Shown: positions 9,640-24,743 of the stretch, piece after piece | Position numbering within the stretch: the stretch's first letter is position 1 | How the letters are laid out: every line of letters begins with the position of its first letter | Source of the DNA: Polynucleobacter parvulilacunae | GTDB taxonomy: Bacteria > Pseudomonadota > Gammaproteobacteria > Burkholderiales > Burkholderiaceae | Length of the DNA stretch: 64,000 nucleotides | Assembly: GCF_018881715.1 (NCBI RefSeq) | Contig: NZ_JACVPW010000013.1 | Span: forward strand, 248,001-312,000 | Direction of reading: 5' to 3' | Translations under genes and position numbers: made by a program | The notes under the pieces: generated by a model | The model's database searches: none | The model's input: the letters and a program-made list of their open reading frames with translations, nothing else | What the model was told of the DNA's origin: nothing

Positions 9640-12600
9640 ATGTCTTTTTTCCACTTTTTGCCCGGCGCTGATGCGCTTTCCCCCTTCCGCCAACAGCGTC
9701 TTTTAGCTACTTTGGCTGCCCAAGGGGTTGATCTTGAGTCTATTGAGGCTCAATACCTTCATTTGATTTGGTCCGAAAAAGAGCTTAGCTCTCAAAATCA
9801 AGAAATTTTGGCCAGTCTTTTAACTTATGGCCAAGCTTTCAGCTCCAAAATAAATCCAGGTAAATCTTGGTTTGGAAAAGACAAAACAGAAGGTCAGGGC
9901 GCTATTGTTATTCCTCGGTTGGGAACGGTTTCGCCATGGGCAAGTAAAGCAACTGATATTGCCCGTCAATGTGGCCTAGATATTTTACGACTTGAGCGCG
10001 GTGTTCAATTTGCTTGGAAGAGTAAAAGGGCGCTTACTACAGAACAAAGGCAATTGGTTATCGCAGCAGTACATGATCGAATGACTGAGGCAGTGATTGA
10101 ATCAATCGATGCTGCAAATGCTTTATATCAAACATTAGATGATAGGCCGTTGGCGCGTATCCCGGTGATGACGCAAGGCAGAGCAGCGCTGGACAAGGCT
10201 AATCAAGAATTGGGCCTAGCTTTATCCGATGATGAAGTGGCTTATCTCGCAGAAAACTTTACACGCTTACAGCGCAATCCATCAGACGTAGAGCTGATTA
10301 TGTTTGCCCAGGCTAATAGTGAACATTGCCGCCACAAGATTTTTAATTCAAGCTGGACTATTGATGGTGACGATCAAGAGCGTTCTTTGTTCGCCATGAT
10401 TCGCAACACCCACCAATTGCAGCCAGCAGGTACGATTGTTGCTTACTCTGATAATTCTGCGGTAATGGTTGGATGGGAGGCGGAAACTTGGGCGCCTCAG
10501 GGTAATAATCATCGCTACGAAAAAGATACCCGTCTAGTTCATACTTTAATGAAGGTAGAAACGCATAACCATCCAACTGCGATTGCTCCATTTCCTGGCG
10601 CATCTACAGGCGCTGGCGGCGAGATACGCGATGAAGGTGCAACTGGCGTTGGCGGTCGCCCTAAAGCGGGTCTCACGGGCTTCTCTGTTTCCAATCTCAA
10701 TATTCCAGGAACCGATCTTCCTTGGGAGGCTGAGAAATACGGCAAGCCTGAACGCATAGCTACACCTTTGCAGATTATGATTGATGGCCCGCTGGGCGGC
10801 GCCGCTTTCAATAATGAATTTGGTCGCCCGATCTTGGGCGGATATTTCCGAGTTTTTGAGCAAACCTTAGATGGTACGCGCCGTGGTTATCACAAGCCGA
10901 TCATGATTGCCGGTGGTATTGGTAGTATCGATTCGATACACACCGAGAAAAAGGCAATCCAAGCAGGCCACCTATTGATTCAACTTGGCGGCCCTGGCAT
11001 GCGTATTGGTATGGGTGGCGCTACTGGTAGCTCTGTTGCTACTGGAACAAATACCGCCGACCTTGATTTTGATTCTGTTCAGCGTGGTAATCCAGAAATG
11101 GAACGACGCGCGCAAGAAGTGATTAATGCTTGCCGCGCACTAGGCGAAAACAATCCAATTGTTTCTATTCATGATGTCGGAGCAGGTGGTTTATCCAATG
11201 CATTTCCTGAGCTAGCGGATGGCGCAGGCCTAGGCGCTGCCTTTAAACTTCGCAGCGTGCCACTTGAAGAGAGTGGAATGAGTCCTGCAGAGATTTGGTG
11301 CAATGAATCTCAAGAACGCTATGTGTTGGCAATCGACAAAAAAGATTTGGATCTTTTTAAGTCCTTCTGTGAGCGTGAACGTTGTCCCTATGCTGTCGTG
11401 GGTGAAGCAACTGCAGAGCGTCAACTGCAATTGAGTGACTCCAAGCAAGCCACAAATACTGACGCAGCCCTGCCAATTGACATGCCTATGGAAGTATTGC
11501 TAGGTAAGCCTCCGAAGATGCATCGCAATGTCACCAGAGTGGCTCAAGAATTTAAAGAGCTTGATGTGACTGATGCTGATCTTGCGCAATCCATTGCTTG
11601 GGTATTGCAACAACCAACTGTGGCAAGCAAATCATTCCTGATTACGATTGGCGATAGAACTGTTGGAGGGCTCAATGCCCGCGATCAGTTTGTTGGCCCA
11701 TGGCAGGTGCCTGTAGCAGACTGTGCCGTTACGATGATGGATTACAAGGGTTATCGCGGTGAAGCGATGTCTATGGGTGAAAGAACCCCCTTGGCTGTAA
11801 TCGATGCGCCTGCGGCTGCACGTATGGCGGTAGGTGAGGCCATTACCAATCTATTGGCTGCAGATATTTTGAGTTTGGAGGCTGTAAAGCTTTCTGCAAA
11901 CTGGATGGCGGCCTGTGGCGCCCCAGGTGAAGATGCGAAGTTGTATGACTCTGTAAAAGCGATCGGCATGGAGTTATGTCCAGCACTTGGAATATCAATT
12001 CCGGTTGGAAAAGATTCATTGTCGATGTCTACTGCATGGCAAGATGGTTCTGAGGCCAAGAAAGTAGTCGCGCCAGTTTCTTTAATTATTTCTGCTTTTG
12101 CAGTCGTACAAGATGCTCGAAAAACACTGACGCCTTTGCTTCGGTTGAAAGATAAAAATGGATCACCACAAGAGACTGAGTTGATTTTGATTGACTTAGG
12201 TCGTGGCAAGAACCGCATGGCTGGCAGTATCTTGGCTCAAGTGCTCGACCAATCAGGCAAAGAAGCGCCGGACGTCGATCATCCCGAAGATCTCAAGGCT
12301 CTCGCCGCTGCAATTATTCAGTTGCGTAAAGAAAATAAACTGTTGGCATATCATGACCGTTCTGATGGCGGCTTGTTAGCCTGTATAGCAGAAATGGCTT
12401 TTGCCTCTCATTGTGGCATCTCTCTGAATGTAGACATGATTGCTATGGATGCCGGCCAGGAGCCAGATTACGGCGATGCCAAGAATTGGGCACAACAGAT
12501 CTCCGGTCGACGCCATGAGCAAACTATGCGTGCACTCTTCAATGAAGAGCTTGGTGCCGTTGTCCAAGTTCGCAAAGAAGAACGCGATGCAGTATTTGCT

Positions 12601-13677
12601 GTATTAAGAAAACTGGGTCTAAGTGCTTACAGCCATGTGATTGGCAAACCAAACACTAATGGCCGCATTGAAATATGGCGTGATGCCAAAAATATCTTCG
12701 CTGAGCCACGTGAAGTACTACAGAAGATGTGGGCCAATACAAGTTATCAAATTGCTCGTCTGCGCGACAATCCAGCTTGTGCTGATAGCGAATTCGGACT
12801 ATTGGATAACGTATCTGATCCAGGTATGAGCCCTAAGCTCACCTTTGATGCCTCTGAAGATATTGCAGCTCCGTATATTTCAAAAAATGTACGGCCAAAA
12901 GTCGCCATTCTTCGTGAGCAGGGCGTTAACTCCCATGTGGAAATGGCTTATTCCGTGAATTGGGCAGGCTTTGATAGTTATGACGTGCATATGTCTGATT
13001 TACTCAGTGGCAAAGCCAAGTTAGAAGACTTTAGAGGTTTAATTGCTTGCGGCGGGTTTAGTTATGGTGACGTATTGGGTGCTGGAGAAGGCTGGGCCAA
13101 AACCATTTTGTTTAATCAACAATTGCGTGACCAGTTCTCTACATTCTTTAATCGTCAAGACAGTTTTGCATTGGGCGTCTGCAATGGTTGCCAAATGATG
13201 AGCAACCTCTCTGGGATTATTCCGGGCGCAGAGGCTTGGCCTAAATTTACGCGCAATCAATCAGAGCAATATGAAGCTCGCTTAGTAATGGCTGAAGTGA
13301 TGGCTTCGCCATCAATATTCACCCAAGGTATGGAAGGCAGTCAGATTCCGATTGCAATAGCGCACGGTGAAGGATTTGCCAACTTTAGCCAACAAGGTAA
13401 TTTAGAGCAGATTCAAAAGCAGGGCTTGGCAGCGTTCCGCTTTGTGGATCACCAAGGTAATCCTACCGAAACTTACCCGCTGAATCCTAATGGTTCTCCT
13501 GGTGGTTTAACTGGTGTTACCACACCGGATGGTCGCTTCATGGTGATGATGCCGCATCCAGAGCGCGTATTTAGAGCGGCGCAGATGAGTTGGTGCCCTC
13601 CTGAATGGCTTGATACCCCTGATGGTGCCAGCCCATGGTTGCGTCTGTTCCGTAACGCTCGCCGTTGGGCCAATTAA
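9640..13677 (+). CDS. purL: phosphoribosylformylglycinamidine synthase
   Basis: 1345 aa; C-terminal glutaminase domain [12 protein letters not shown] and MPHPERVFR. Confidence 0.98.
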   Translation: MSFFHFLPGADALSPFRQQRLLATLAAQGVDLESIEAQYLHLIWSEKELSSQNQEILASLLTYGQAFSSKINPGKSWFGKDKTEGQGAIVIPRLGTVSPWASKATDIARQCGLDILRLERGVQFAWKSKRALTTEQRQLVIAAVHDRMTEAVIESIDAANALYQTLDDRPLARIPVMTQGRAALDKANQELGLALSDDEVAYLAENFTRLQRNPSDVELIMFAQANSEHCRHKIFNSSWTIDGDDQERSLFAMIRNTHQLQPAGTIVAYSDNSAVMVGWEAETWAPQGNNHRYEKDTRLVHTLMKVETHNHPTAIAPFPGASTGAGGEIRDEGATGVGGRPKAGLTGFSVSNLNIPGTDLPWEAEKYGKPERIATPLQIMIDGPLGGAAFNNEFGRPILGGYFRVFEQTLDGTRRGYHKPIMIAGGIGSIDSIHTEKKAIQAGHLLIQLGGPGMRIGMGGATGSSVATGTNTADLDFDSVQRGNPEMERRAQEVINACRALGENNPIVSIHDVGAGGLSNAFPELADGAGLGAAFKLRSVPLEESGMSPAEIWCNESQERYVLAIDKKDLDLFKSFCERERCPYAVVGEATAERQLQLSDSKQATNTDAALPIDMPMEVLLGKPPKMHRNVTRVAQEFKELDVTDADLAQSIAWVLQQPTVASKSFLITIGDRTVGGLNARDQFVGPWQVPVADCAVTMMDYKGYRGEAMSMGERTPLAVIDAPAAARMAVGEAITNLLAADILSLEAVKLSANWMAACGAPGEDAKLYDSVKAIGMELCPALGISIPVGKDSLSMSTAWQDGSEAKKVVAPVSLIISAFAVVQDARKTLTPLLRLKDKNGSPQETELILIDLGRGKNRMAGSILAQVLDQSGKEAPDVDHPEDLKALAAAIIQLRKENKLLAYHDRSDGGLLACIAEMAFASHCGISLNVDMIAMDAGQEPDYGDAKNWAQQISGRRHEQTMRALFNEELGAVVQVRKEERDAVFAVLRKLGLSAYSHVIGKPNTNGRIEIWRDAKNIFAEPREVLQKMWANTSYQIARLRDNPACADSEFGLLDNVSDPGMSPKLTFDASEDIAAPYISKNVRPKVAILREQGVNSHVEMAYSVNWAGFDSYDVHMSDLLSGKAKLEDFRGLIACGGFSYGDVLGAGEGWAKTILFNQQLRDQFSTFFNRQDSFALGVCNGCQMMSNLSGIIPGAEAWPKFTRNQSEQYEARLVMAEVMASPSIFTQGMEGSQIPIAIAHGEGFANFSQQGNLEQIQKQGLAAFRFVDHQGNPTETYPLNPNGSPGGLTGVTTPDGRFMVMMPHPERVFRAAQMSWCPPEWLDTPDGASPWLRLFRNARRWAN

Positions 13678-13678
13678 G

Positions 13679-14452
13679 TTGTCTGAGTCACTGATGATGG
13701 AGCCTGTTACTTTTTCCGAAAGCGGAGGGGTTCGCTATCTACATTTCGGAACTGAATTAATTCAGGGCGCTATGCGCATCCGCGATCCCGATGAGATTTA
13801 CCTCGAGTACAACCAACAAATGATGGCATGGTTGCTTTTTCTTGAGACAAAACCGGGAATGAAAGTCGCGCAACTGGGCTTAGGAACTGGGGCACTAACT
13901 AAGTTTCAGCATCGTTATTGCCCAGCTGTTAAAACTACAGTCGTTGAGTTAAATCCTGCGGTGATTGTGTCTGCTAGATCGATGTTTTTTACGCCTGACG
14001 ACGATCGCAAGCTTGAAACCTTGCAAACAGATGCAAAGCTATTTGTTCACAATAATAAGTATCGCGAACAATTTGATGCGGTCCAGGTTGATTTGTATGA
14101 TGCGATTTGTGATGGCCCTGCAGCGAGCTCTTTAGATTTCTATAAGGGTTGTCACAGCATTCTCAAAGGCCCAGGTGTAATGACTGTTAACCTCTTTTCA
14201 AGACACAAGAGCTTTGACTTGAATCTGAAGAATATTTGTGAAGCATTTGATAATAGGGTGCTCTTATTTCCTGAGTCCCATGATTGCAATGTTGTGGCCA
14301 TTGCTTTTAAGGGTCCTAAGCTTGAGGTCGAATGGAAAGATGTATCTAAGCGTGCAAAGCTCATACTAGAGAAGACTGGTTTACCAACCAATAAATGGGT
14401 TTCCGGCATCAGTCGTGAGAACGCTCGGCAAGAGAATAAGCTTTCAATCTAA
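13679..14452 (+). CDS. spermidine synthase-like methyltransferase-fold protein (start TTG 13679 or ATG 13694)
   Basis: AQLGLGTGALTKF nucleotide-binding loop, VVELNPAVI, DLYDAICDGPA; SpeE-like fold. Confidence 0.75.
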   Translation: MSESLMMEPVTFSESGGVRYLHFGTELIQGAMRIRDPDEIYLEYNQQMMAWLLFLETKPGMKVAQLGLGTGALTKFQHRYCPAVKTTVVELNPAVIVSARSMFFTPDDDRKLETLQTDAKLFVHNNKYREQFDAVQVDLYDAICDGPAASSLDFYKGCHSILKGPGVMTVNLFSRHKSFDLNLKNICEAFDNRVLLFPESHDCNVVAIAFKGPKLEVEWKDVSKRAKLILEKTGLPTNKWVSGISRENARQENKLSI

Positions 14453-14475
14453 GTTAATTTCAAGTTTAGATAAAG

Positions 14476-14506
14476 AAAAAGGCGATCAAATGATCGCCTT
14501 TTTTAA
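14476..14506. terminator. bidirectional Rho-independent terminator between the convergent speE-like gene and acnB
   Basis: aaaaaggcgatcaaatgatcgcctttttt, perfect stem with A and T tracts. Confidence 0.85.
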
Positions 14507-14544
14507 TTCCTCAATCCATCGCAGGACTGAGGGTTCGCAGTCAA

Positions 14545-17130
14545 TTAAATCGTTACAGTATCTGCAACATCACTAAATGACTTGAGCTTATCAAAACTCA
14601 TGTATTTATAAACATCACCAGCTTTAGCATCAAGTGCCTTCACTTGCTCTAAGTACTCCGCAGGTGTAGGTAGGCGACCCAAGAGCGCGGCTACAGAGGC
14701 CAATTCAGCGGAAGCCAAGTAAACGCGAGTATCAATACCTAAACGGTTAGGGAAGTTACGGGTAGAGGTTGAAACAGCTGTGGAACCTTTGCGGATCTGA
14801 GCTTGGTTGCCCATGCAAAGTGAGCAGCCTGGACTTTCCATGCGCGCACCAGCTGCGCCCAACATGCCGTAGTAACCTTCTTCCATCAAAACCATAGCAT
14901 CCATCTTGGTTGGAGGGGCTACCCACAAACGTGTCGGCATATCCTTCTTGCCTTGTAGTACTTGACCAGCTGCGCGGAAGTGACCGATATTGGTCATGCA
15001 TGATCCAATAAATACTTCATCAATCTTGTCGCCAGCAACTTCAGACAATACTTTCACATCATCTGGGTCATTAGGGCATGCAAGGATTGGTTCTTTGATT
15101 TCATCGATGTTGATTTCGATAATTTCAGCGTAGTCGGCGTTGTCATCTGCTTTGAGTAATTGTGGGTTTGCAATCCAAGCTTCCATGGCTTTAATACGAC
15201 GACCAAGGGTGCGCTTATCTTCATAACCATTAGCAATCATCCACTTCATCAGTGTGATATTAGATTGCATATACTCAATGATTGGCTCTTTATTGAGGTG
15301 AACTGTACAGCCGCCAGCAGAGCGTTCTGCAGAAGCATCAGACAATTCAAAAGCTTGCTCAACTTTAAGATCAGGCAGACCTTCGATTTCTAGAATACGG
15401 CCAGAGAAAATATTCTTCTTGCCTTGTTTCTCAACAGTTAATAAGCCTTTCTTAATTGCATACAAAGGAATTGCATTTACCAAGTCACGCAAAGTGATGC
15501 CAGGTTGCATTTTGCCTTTGAAGCGAACCAAGACAGACTCAGGCATATCCAATGGCATTACGCCAGTAGCTGCGGCGAAAGCAACTAAGCCTGAACCCGC
15601 TGGAAATGAAATTCCAATTGGGAAGCGGGTGTGACTATCGCCACCAGTACCGCAGGTATCCGGGAGGAGTAAACGGTTCAACCAGCTATGGATCACGCCA
15701 TCGCCTGGGCGCAATGCAACACCACCGCGATTAGTCATGAACGGTGGCAACTCATGTTGAGTGCGAATATCTACAGGTTTTGGATATGCTGAGGTGTGGC
15801 AGAAAGACTGCATCACGAGATCAGATGAGAAGCCAAGGCAAGCTAAGTCTTTCAATTCATCACGGGTCATAGGACCAGTGGTGTCTTGTGACCCGACGGT
15901 AGTCATATGCGGCTCGCAGTAAGTGCCAGGACGCACGCCTTGGCCTTCTGGAAGACCGCATGCGCGACCAACCATTTTTTGTGCCAAGCTAAAGCCCTTT
16001 TTGTTATCCACTGGATTTACTGGCAAGCGGAATTCTGTAGATGCTGGTAAACCAAGAGCTGTGCGAGCTTTAGCAGTCAAGCCGCGACCAATGATCAAAG
16101 GAATGCGACCACCAGCACGAACTTCATCCAAAATAACAGGCGACTTTAATGAGAAGCTAGTAATTTCAGCACCATTTTTAAATACTTTACCTTCGTATGG
16201 ACGTAGCTCAATCTCATCACCCATATTCATTTGGGAAACATCCAATTCGATTGGCAACGCGCCTGAATCTTCCATTGTGTTGAAGAAGATTGGGGCAATA
16301 TTGGTGCCCAAGCACACGCCACCAAAACGCTTGTTAGGTACGAAAGGAATATCTTGACCTGTCCACCAGAGAACGGAGTTCGTAGCAGATTTGCGTGAAG
16401 AGCCTGTACCAACTACGTCACCAACGTAAGCAATTTGATTACCTTTTTTCTGGAGAGCAGCGATTTGCTTCATTGGGCCACGAACGCCAGTCTCATCAGG
16501 CTCAATGCCTGGACGTGGGTTCTTGAGCATGATCGTCGCATGCAATGGAATATCTGGACGACTCCATGCATCTGGAGCAGGGGAGAGGTCATCAGTATTG
16601 GTTTCGCCTGTTACCTTGAAGACTGTAAGCTTCATGCTTTCTGGAACGGCAGGACGGCTAGTAAACCACTCGGCATTCGCCCAACTTTGCATTACTGCTT
16701 TGGCATTTGCATTGCCTTTTTCGGCCAACTCTTGAACGTCGTTGAAGTAATCAAACATCAAGAGTGTTTTCTTAAGTGCTTCAGCTGCTGCTGCACCGCA
16801 CTCGGCGTCAGCCAATAACTCAACCAATGGCTTGATGTTGTAACCACCGAGCATTGTTCCCAATAGTTCCGTAGCACGAACGCGAGAGATTAATGGTGAT
16901 TTATCCGTGCCTTTTGCGATGGCATCTAAAAACTCAGCTTTTACTTTAGCGGCCTCATCAACACCTGCAGGTACGCGGTTTGTAATTAACTCTACGAGCT
17001 CAGCTTCTTTGCCGGCTGGTGGGCTTTTTAACAATTTAACCAATTCAGCAGTTTGATCCTTGGTCAATGGGAGGGCGGGGATGCCAAGGGCTGCGCGTTC
17101 GGCAACTTGAGCGTTATAGGCTTCTAACAT
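14545..17130 (-). CDS. acnB: bifunctional aconitate hydratase 2 / 2-methylisocitrate dehydratase
   Basis: 861 aa; [25 protein letters not shown] cluster ligands. Confidence 0.98.
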   Translation of the reverse strand: MLEAYNAQVAERAALGIPALPLTKDQTAELVKLLKSPPAGKEAELVELITNRVPAGVDEAAKVKAEFLDAIAKGTDKSPLISRVRATELLGTMLGGYNIKPLVELLADAECGAAAAEALKKTLLMFDYFNDVQELAEKGNANAKAVMQSWANAEWFTSRPAVPESMKLTVFKVTGETNTDDLSPAPDAWSRPDIPLHATIMLKNPRPGIEPDETGVRGPMKQIAALQKKGNQIAYVGDVVGTGSSRKSATNSVLWWTGQDIPFVPNKRFGGVCLGTNIAPIFFNTMEDSGALPIELDVSQMNMGDEIELRPYEGKVFKNGAEITSFSLKSPVILDEVRAGGRIPLIIGRGLTAKARTALGLPASTEFRLPVNPVDNKKGFSLAQKMVGRACGLPEGQGVRPGTYCEPHMTTVGSQDTTGPMTRDELKDLACLGFSSDLVMQSFCHTSAYPKPVDIRTQHELPPFMTNRGGVALRPGDGVIHSWLNRLLLPDTCGTGGDSHTRFPIGISFPAGSGLVAFAAATGVMPLDMPESVLVRFKGKMQPGITLRDLVNAIPLYAIKKGLLTVEKQGKKNIFSGRILEIEGLPDLKVEQAFELSDASAERSAGGCTVHLNKEPIIEYMQSNITLMKWMIANGYEDKRTLGRRIKAMEAWIANPQLLKADDNADYAEIIEINIDEIKEPILACPNDPDDVKVLSEVAGDKIDEVFIGSCMTNIGHFRAAGQVLQGKKDMPTRLWVAPPTKMDAMVLMEEGYYGMLGAAGARMESPGCSLCMGNQAQIRKGSTAVSTSTRNFPNRLGIDTRVYLASAELASVAALLGRLPTPAEYLEQVKALDAKAGDVYKYMSFDKLKSFSDVADTVTI

Positions 17131-17214
17131 TGTGTTTCCTATGAGGTAAAAGTGGTCAATAGAAAGGCCAAAAGGGAATTTTCTCCCGATTCCCTAAATT
17201 ATAGATGTTTATTT

Positions 17215-17232
17215 AAGTCTTATATAAGACTT
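17215..17232. promoter_or_regulatory. perfect 18-bp palindrome in the acnB upstream region (candidate operator)
   Basis: AAGTCTTATATAAGACTT. Confidence 0.5.
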
Positions 17233-17326
17233 TAAAGCTCAAATTTGACTCAAAAATTGGCAATTTATTGAAATATTAGGGTTTTTACGAAGATTTTTAA
17301 GGAATAGGGCTCAATAGCTTGGCAAA

Positions 17327-17515
17327 TTAAAGGACTTGCTCGTCCTTCATTGCCCATACTAGCGCAACTACCCAGCCTATAAGGGACCAACCCAGAAAGA
17401 GATTGAGGGCAAAAATAGCCCCTGAATTAGCCCTTTTCTTATTAAAAGCGATTGCGAAAGGTAAGAAATAAAAGAGGGAAAGTAGGGTAATAAGTACGGT
17501 GAATAAAAGGCGCAT
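17327..17515 (-). CDS. superinfection immunity protein-like small membrane protein (T4 Imm family)
   Basis: 62 aa, two hydrophobic segments; KKRANSGAIFALNLFLGWSLIGWVVALVWAM matches the family pattern. Confidence 0.75.
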   Translation of the reverse strand: MRLLFTVLITLLSLFYFLPFAIAFNKKRANSGAIFALNLFLGWSLIGWVVALVWAMKDEQVL

Positions 17516-17623
17516 ATAGGGTCAAAAGGTATGTTCAGTGGATATCCTTGTCATATTACTGAATTTGAAATTTCTAGCTCTAAGCCCTCTATCGTTATAA
17601 TTACTTTTTCCAACAGAGCTTAA

Positions 17624-19288
<1,665 letters not shown>

Positions 19289-19297
19289 AGGAAGAAT

Positions 19298-20161
19298 ATG
19301 AGCGCATTTAAGCTATGTGGTTTCGATGTTGGTTTAGATCAGCGCTTCTTTTTGATTGCGGGTCCTTGTGTTATTGAGTCTGAGCAATCTGCAATTGATA
19401 TTGCGGGCCAGCTAAAAGAAATTACTGCTGCATTAAACATTCCGTTCATTTATAAGTCTTCATTTGATAAAGCGAACCGCTCCTCTGGTTCTTCTTTCCG
19501 TGGCTTAGGCATGGAGAAGGGGCTAGAGATTTTGGCTAAAGTCAAAAAGCAAGTGAATGTTCCTGTGTTGACTGATGTTCATGACATCAGCGAAATTTCC
19601 GCTGTTGCTAGCGTTGTTGATGTACTGCAGACGCCAGCATTTTTATGTAGGCAAACCGATTTCATTCGTGCTTGCGCTCAAAGCGGCAAACCGGTGAACT
19701 TTAAAAAAGGCCAATTTCTGTCGCCGCATGAAATGCTGAACGTCATTGAAAAAGCACGTGTAGCAGCCTCAGAAATAAATCTTCCTGACCAATTTATGGT
19801 GTGTGAGCGCGGCGCTTCTTTTGGCTACAACAATCTTGTGTCCGATATGAGAAGCTTGGCAATTTTGCGTGAATCTAAAGCACCAGTGGTTTTTGATGCC
19901 ACCCATTCAGTACAGTTACCGGGCGGTCAGGGCAACTCTAGTGGTGGTCAGCGTGAATTTGTACCCGTTTTAGCGCGAGCTGCTGTGGCTGTTGGTATTA
20001 GCGGTCTTTTTATGGAAACCCATCCGGACCCAGCAAAAGCCTTATCTGACGGCCCTAATGCGGTGCCGCTGGATCGCATGAAAGAGTTGCTCGAGTCATT
20101 GGCAGCTATTGATAACGTTGTTAAATCAACTGGATCATTTTTAGAAGATAGTTTTAAGTAA
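19298..20161 (+). CDS. kdsA: 3-deoxy-8-phosphooctulonate synthase
   Basis: [23 protein letters not shown]-like [18 protein letters not shown]. Confidence 0.98.
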   Translation: MSAFKLCGFDVGLDQRFFLIAGPCVIESEQSAIDIAGQLKEITAALNIPFIYKSSFDKANRSSGSSFRGLGMEKGLEILAKVKKQVNVPVLTDVHDISEISAVASVVDVLQTPAFLCRQTDFIRACAQSGKPVNFKKGQFLSPHEMLNVIEKARVAASEINLPDQFMVCERGASFGYNNLVSDMRSLAILRESKAPVVFDATHSVQLPGGQGNSSGGQREFVPVLARAAVAVGISGLFMETHPDPAKALSDGPNAVPLDRMKELLESLAAIDNVVKSTGSFLEDSFK

Positions 20162-20176
20162 CTTTAAGTAAATTAG

Positions 20177-21499
<1,323 letters not shown>

Positions 21500-21531
21500 T
21501 TTTTAGTTAACACTTAGTTATTAAATAGCGT

Positions 21532-21837
21532 ATGCGGATAGTCATCTACTCTATGCTGGTATTGCTAATCGCAATCCAGTACCCACTTTGGCTGGGTAAG
21601 GGTGGATGGCTTAAGGTTTATGAGATGGAGCGACAAGTCGAGCTGCAAGAGGCTAAAAATAGTCTCTTGGCTCTGCGTAATGCCAAGTTATCAGGCGATG
21701 TTAAAGACTTAAAAGACGGCACTCGCGCAATTGAAGAACGTGCACGTGTTGAGCACGGCTTAATTAAAGAGGGTGAATTCTTTGTTCAGATCTTGCCGGC
21801 AGATAAAGCCAGCGACTCTCAGGCTACTAAACAGTAA
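21532..21837 (+). CDS. ftsB: cell division protein FtsB (septum formation initiator)
   Basis: 101 aa, N-terminal TM then coiled coil, directly downstream of eno. Confidence 0.88.
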   Translation: MRIVIYSMLVLLIAIQYPLWLGKGGWLKVYEMERQVELQEAKNSLLALRNAKLSGDVKDLKDGTRAIEERARVEHGLIKEGEFFVQILPADKASDSQATKQ

Positions 21838-21851
21838 TCAATAGCCGTTAC

Positions 21852-22817
21852 TTAGTGACCGCTAGATGGTGGTCTTGTTGCATCACTTAATAAATCGGTT
21901 TTAAACACCTGCAGGCAATCAACGGCGTCAAAGCGATATGGTTTTGCACAGAAATCACACACCGTCTCAACAGCACCTTGCTCCGCAAGAATGCTTTCCA
22001 CCTCTTCTTCACCCAGCATCCGTAATATATCCGCAACCTTAGTGCGCGAACACCGACAGGCAAAACGAATAGGACGAGCAGGGAAGCTGCGCACGCCATT
22101 TTCTGTTGACTCCTCTAAAAAGAGGCGTCTTAATATTGTTTCTGGGGGAAGGGTGAGCAATTCTTCATTGGTAATGGTTTCGCCCAAAGTTTGAATACGT
22201 GACCAGCCTTCAGCTGCAATCTGTGGGTCAAGATGAGCGTGACCGCCAGAATTGGGTAGGCGCTGTAGCAATAAGCCACCAACATGAGTGTCGCTGGATG
22301 CTAGCCAAATTCTCGTATCTAACTGTTCAGAGTTTTGCATATACAAAGCGATAGCTTCTGCAGCGCTTGTAACAGGCTTAATTACGGCCCCTTGGTGGTC
22401 TTGAAGGGCAACGATGCCTTGGTAGGGTGCTTGCCCAGGCTCTCGGTCGGCGGGATCTAGAGTGATGACTAGTCTTCCACTGCTGCTGACGTCCAACAAG
22501 TCAGCTAGGGTTGCATCATCAGCTATCTCGGAGGGCTCTACCGATAGTTTCACGGTCGCGCGCATTGATAAATCTGATTTACATTCGACTACTAAGAGTT
22601 GGATAGGGCCTTTGCTTTGCGCCTGAATAATGAGAGTGCCGTCAAATTTGAGGCTGGCGCTTAAGAGGGTGGCCGCACCTACGAAGTCACCTAGAATCCG
22701 ACGTACTGCAGGGGGGTCATTACGACGCTCCAAGACAGCCTGCCAGGCACTGCCAATCGACACAATTTCACCCCTAACTGGGGCACCATCACACATAAAG
22801 ACTAGTAATTCATTCAT
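21852..22817 (-). CDS. hslO: redox-regulated chaperone Hsp33
   Basis: C-terminal CRCS...CDFC zinc motif. Confidence 0.93.
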   Translation of the reverse strand: MNELLVFMCDGAPVRGEIVSIGSAWQAVLERRNDPPAVRRILGDFVGAATLLSASLKFDGTLIIQAQSKGPIQLLVVECKSDLSMRATVKLSVEPSEIADDATLADLLDVSSSGRLVITLDPADREPGQAPYQGIVALQDHQGAVIKPVTSAAEAIALYMQNSEQLDTRIWLASSDTHVGGLLLQRLPNSGGHAHLDPQIAAEGWSRIQTLGETITNEELLTLPPETILRRLFLEESTENGVRSFPARPIRFACRCSRTKVADILRMLGEEEVESILAEQGAVETVCDFCAKPYRFDAVDCLQVFKTDLLSDATRPPSSGH

Positions 22818-22882
22818 AGTCCAAAGTATCCATGTTTTTTAGGAATTAGTCATAAGATTCCCGACCTGAGATAATGTAGTTT

Positions 22883-24286
22883 ATGCATATTCGTACACGT
22901 TTCGCCCCTAGTCCCACGGGCTTTATTCATCTGGGAAATCTTCGCAGCGCCCTCTATCCATGGGCATTTGCGCGACACAATAAAGGCGATTTCATTCTTC
23001 GTATTGAAGATACCGATCTTGAACGCTCTACTCAGGAGGCGGTTGACGTCATCATCGAAGGAATGTCCTGGTTAGGGCTTGATCTCGATGAGGGTCCTAT
23101 CTATCAAATGCAGCGCATTGATCGATATCGTGAAGTAGTAAAGCAAATGCTAGATGTCGGTTTGGCCTATCCCTGCTATATGAGCGAGGAAGACCTCAAT
23201 CAGTTGCGTGATCAACAAATGGCCAATAAAGAAAAGCCTCGCTACAACGGTTTATGGAGACCGGAGCCGGGCAAAACATTGCCGCCAGTGCCGGAGGGGG
23301 TGAATCCAGTGATTCGCTTTAAAAACCCAATCGGTGGCTCAGTAATATGGAATGATGCCGTCAAAGGTCAAATTGAAATTAGCAATAATGAGCTAGATGA
23401 TTTGGTGATTGCCCGCCCAGATGGCACCCCTACATATAACTTTTGTGTAGTCATCGACGATATGGATATGAACATTACCCATGTCATTCGGGGTGATGAT
23501 CACGTCAATAACACTCCACGACAGATCAACATCATGAAAGCCTTGGGTGGAACGCCCCCCGTTTACGCCCATTTACCAACGGTTTTGAATGATGCCGGCG
23601 AAAAAATGAGTAAGCGTAATGGCGCTATGAGTGTGCGCGATTATCAAAAGGCAGGGTATCTGCCTGAAGCCATCCTCAATTACCTGGCTCGCCTAGGCTG
23701 GTCTCATGGTGATGCCGAAGTCTTTACCAAAGAGCAATTTGTAGATTGGTTCGATTTAGAAAGTTTAGGTCGCTCACCAGCACAACATAATCCTGAAAAA
23801 TTGCTATGGCTAAATCATCAATATATTCAGAATGCTGATCCTGCCGTATTGGCGCAAGCAACAAAACCATTTGCACATCAACTAGGAATTGATACTGATA
23901 CTGAAACTGGACCAGATTTTGTTCAGGTCGTTGGCCTATTAAAAGATCGAGCCAATACTTTGATTGAAATTGCCGAGGGTGCAAAGTTGTTTTATCTACC
24001 AGCACCTGATTTAATGCCCGAGCAAAAGAAGGAAAATATTTCTGAGGCCATTATTCCAGCGCTAAAAGACTTAATTGATGCCATTGCTGTGGCTGAGCCA
24101 ACGAAAGAGGCTTATGCCGCCGCTTTTAAGCAAGTTTTAGCAAAACACCAGATCAAAATGCCGGCTTTGGCTATGCCCGTCAGATATGCTTTATTTGCCA
24201 CAACACAGACTCCAGCCATTGATTCTGTGTTGGTTGTTTTAGGCAAAGATGAGGTCGTGAAGCGGCTCTCCAAGGTAATCCTGTAA
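22883..24286 (+). CDS. gltX: glutamyl-tRNA synthetase
   Basis: [33 protein letters not shown]. Confidence 0.98.
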   Translation: MHIRTRFAPSPTGFIHLGNLRSALYPWAFARHNKGDFILRIEDTDLERSTQEAVDVIIEGMSWLGLDLDEGPIYQMQRIDRYREVVKQMLDVGLAYPCYMSEEDLNQLRDQQMANKEKPRYNGLWRPEPGKTLPPVPEGVNPVIRFKNPIGGSVIWNDAVKGQIEISNNELDDLVIARPDGTPTYNFCVVIDDMDMNITHVIRGDDHVNNTPRQINIMKALGGTPPVYAHLPTVLNDAGEKMSKRNGAMSVRDYQKAGYLPEAILNYLARLGWSHGDAEVFTKEQFVDWFDLESLGRSPAQHNPEKLLWLNHQYIQNADPAVLAQATKPFAHQLGIDTDTETGPDFVQVVGLLKDRANTLIEIAEGAKLFYLPAPDLMPEQKKENISEAIIPALKDLIDAIAVAEPTKEAYAAAFKQVLAKHQIKMPALAMPVRYALFATTQTPAIDSVLVVLGKDEVVKRLSKVIL

Positions 24287-24364
24287 GGAATTTGCGCACC
24301 CGCACAAAAATAGGATAAAATCTTGGATTGTTTTGAGTGTCTTGTAGTTTTATCGCGGGATTTC

Positions 24365-24440
<76 letters not shown>

Positions 24441-24472
24441 AGCATTTAAAATAGACGTATGTTGTATTCCAG

Positions 24473-24548
24473 GTCCCCATCGTCTAGAGGCCTAGGACAT
24501 CACCCTTTCACGGTGAGTACGGGGGTTCGAATCCCCCTGGGGACGCCA
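24473..24548 (+). tRNA. tRNA-Glu (anticodon TTC)
   Basis: gtccccatcgtctagaggcctaggacatcaccctttcacggtgag...gttcgaatccccctggggacgcca. Confidence 0.96.
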
Positions 24549-24601
24549 GATTCTTCTGGTTGCAGTAAAGATGTATGATGTTGTGTTACGCGATGTATTT
24601 T

Positions 24602-24678
24602 GGAGCGGTAGTTCAGTTGGTTAGAATATCGGCCTGTCACGCCGAGGGTCGCGGGTTCGAGTCCCGTCCGTTCCGCCA
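24602..24678 (+). tRNA. tRNA-Asp (anticodon GTC)
   Basis: ggagcggtagttcagttggttagaatatcggcctgtcacgccg...gttcgagtcccgtccgttccgcca. Confidence 0.96.
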
Positions 24679-24686
24679 AGACAATT

Positions 24687-24718
24687 AAAAAGCCCCCTTA
24701 ATAGGGGGCTTTTTTTTA
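24687..24718 (+). terminator. Rho-independent terminator of the Ala-Glu-Asp tRNA cluster
   Basis: aaaaagccccc-ttaata-gggggcttttttt. Confidence 0.9.
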
Positions 24719-24743
24719 TTCCTCTATTCTTTAATTTCTGTAT

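Noticed and set aside
11751-12218. 155-aa minus-strand ORF
   Set aside because: Lies entirely antisense within purL; the translation has no recognisable domain and is explained by codon-bias shadow
15923-16357. 144-aa plus-strand ORF
   Set aside because: Antisense within acnB, whose protein sequence is unambiguous; no family resemblance
16435-16818. 127-aa plus-strand ORF
   Set aside because: Antisense within acnB; no RBS or domain
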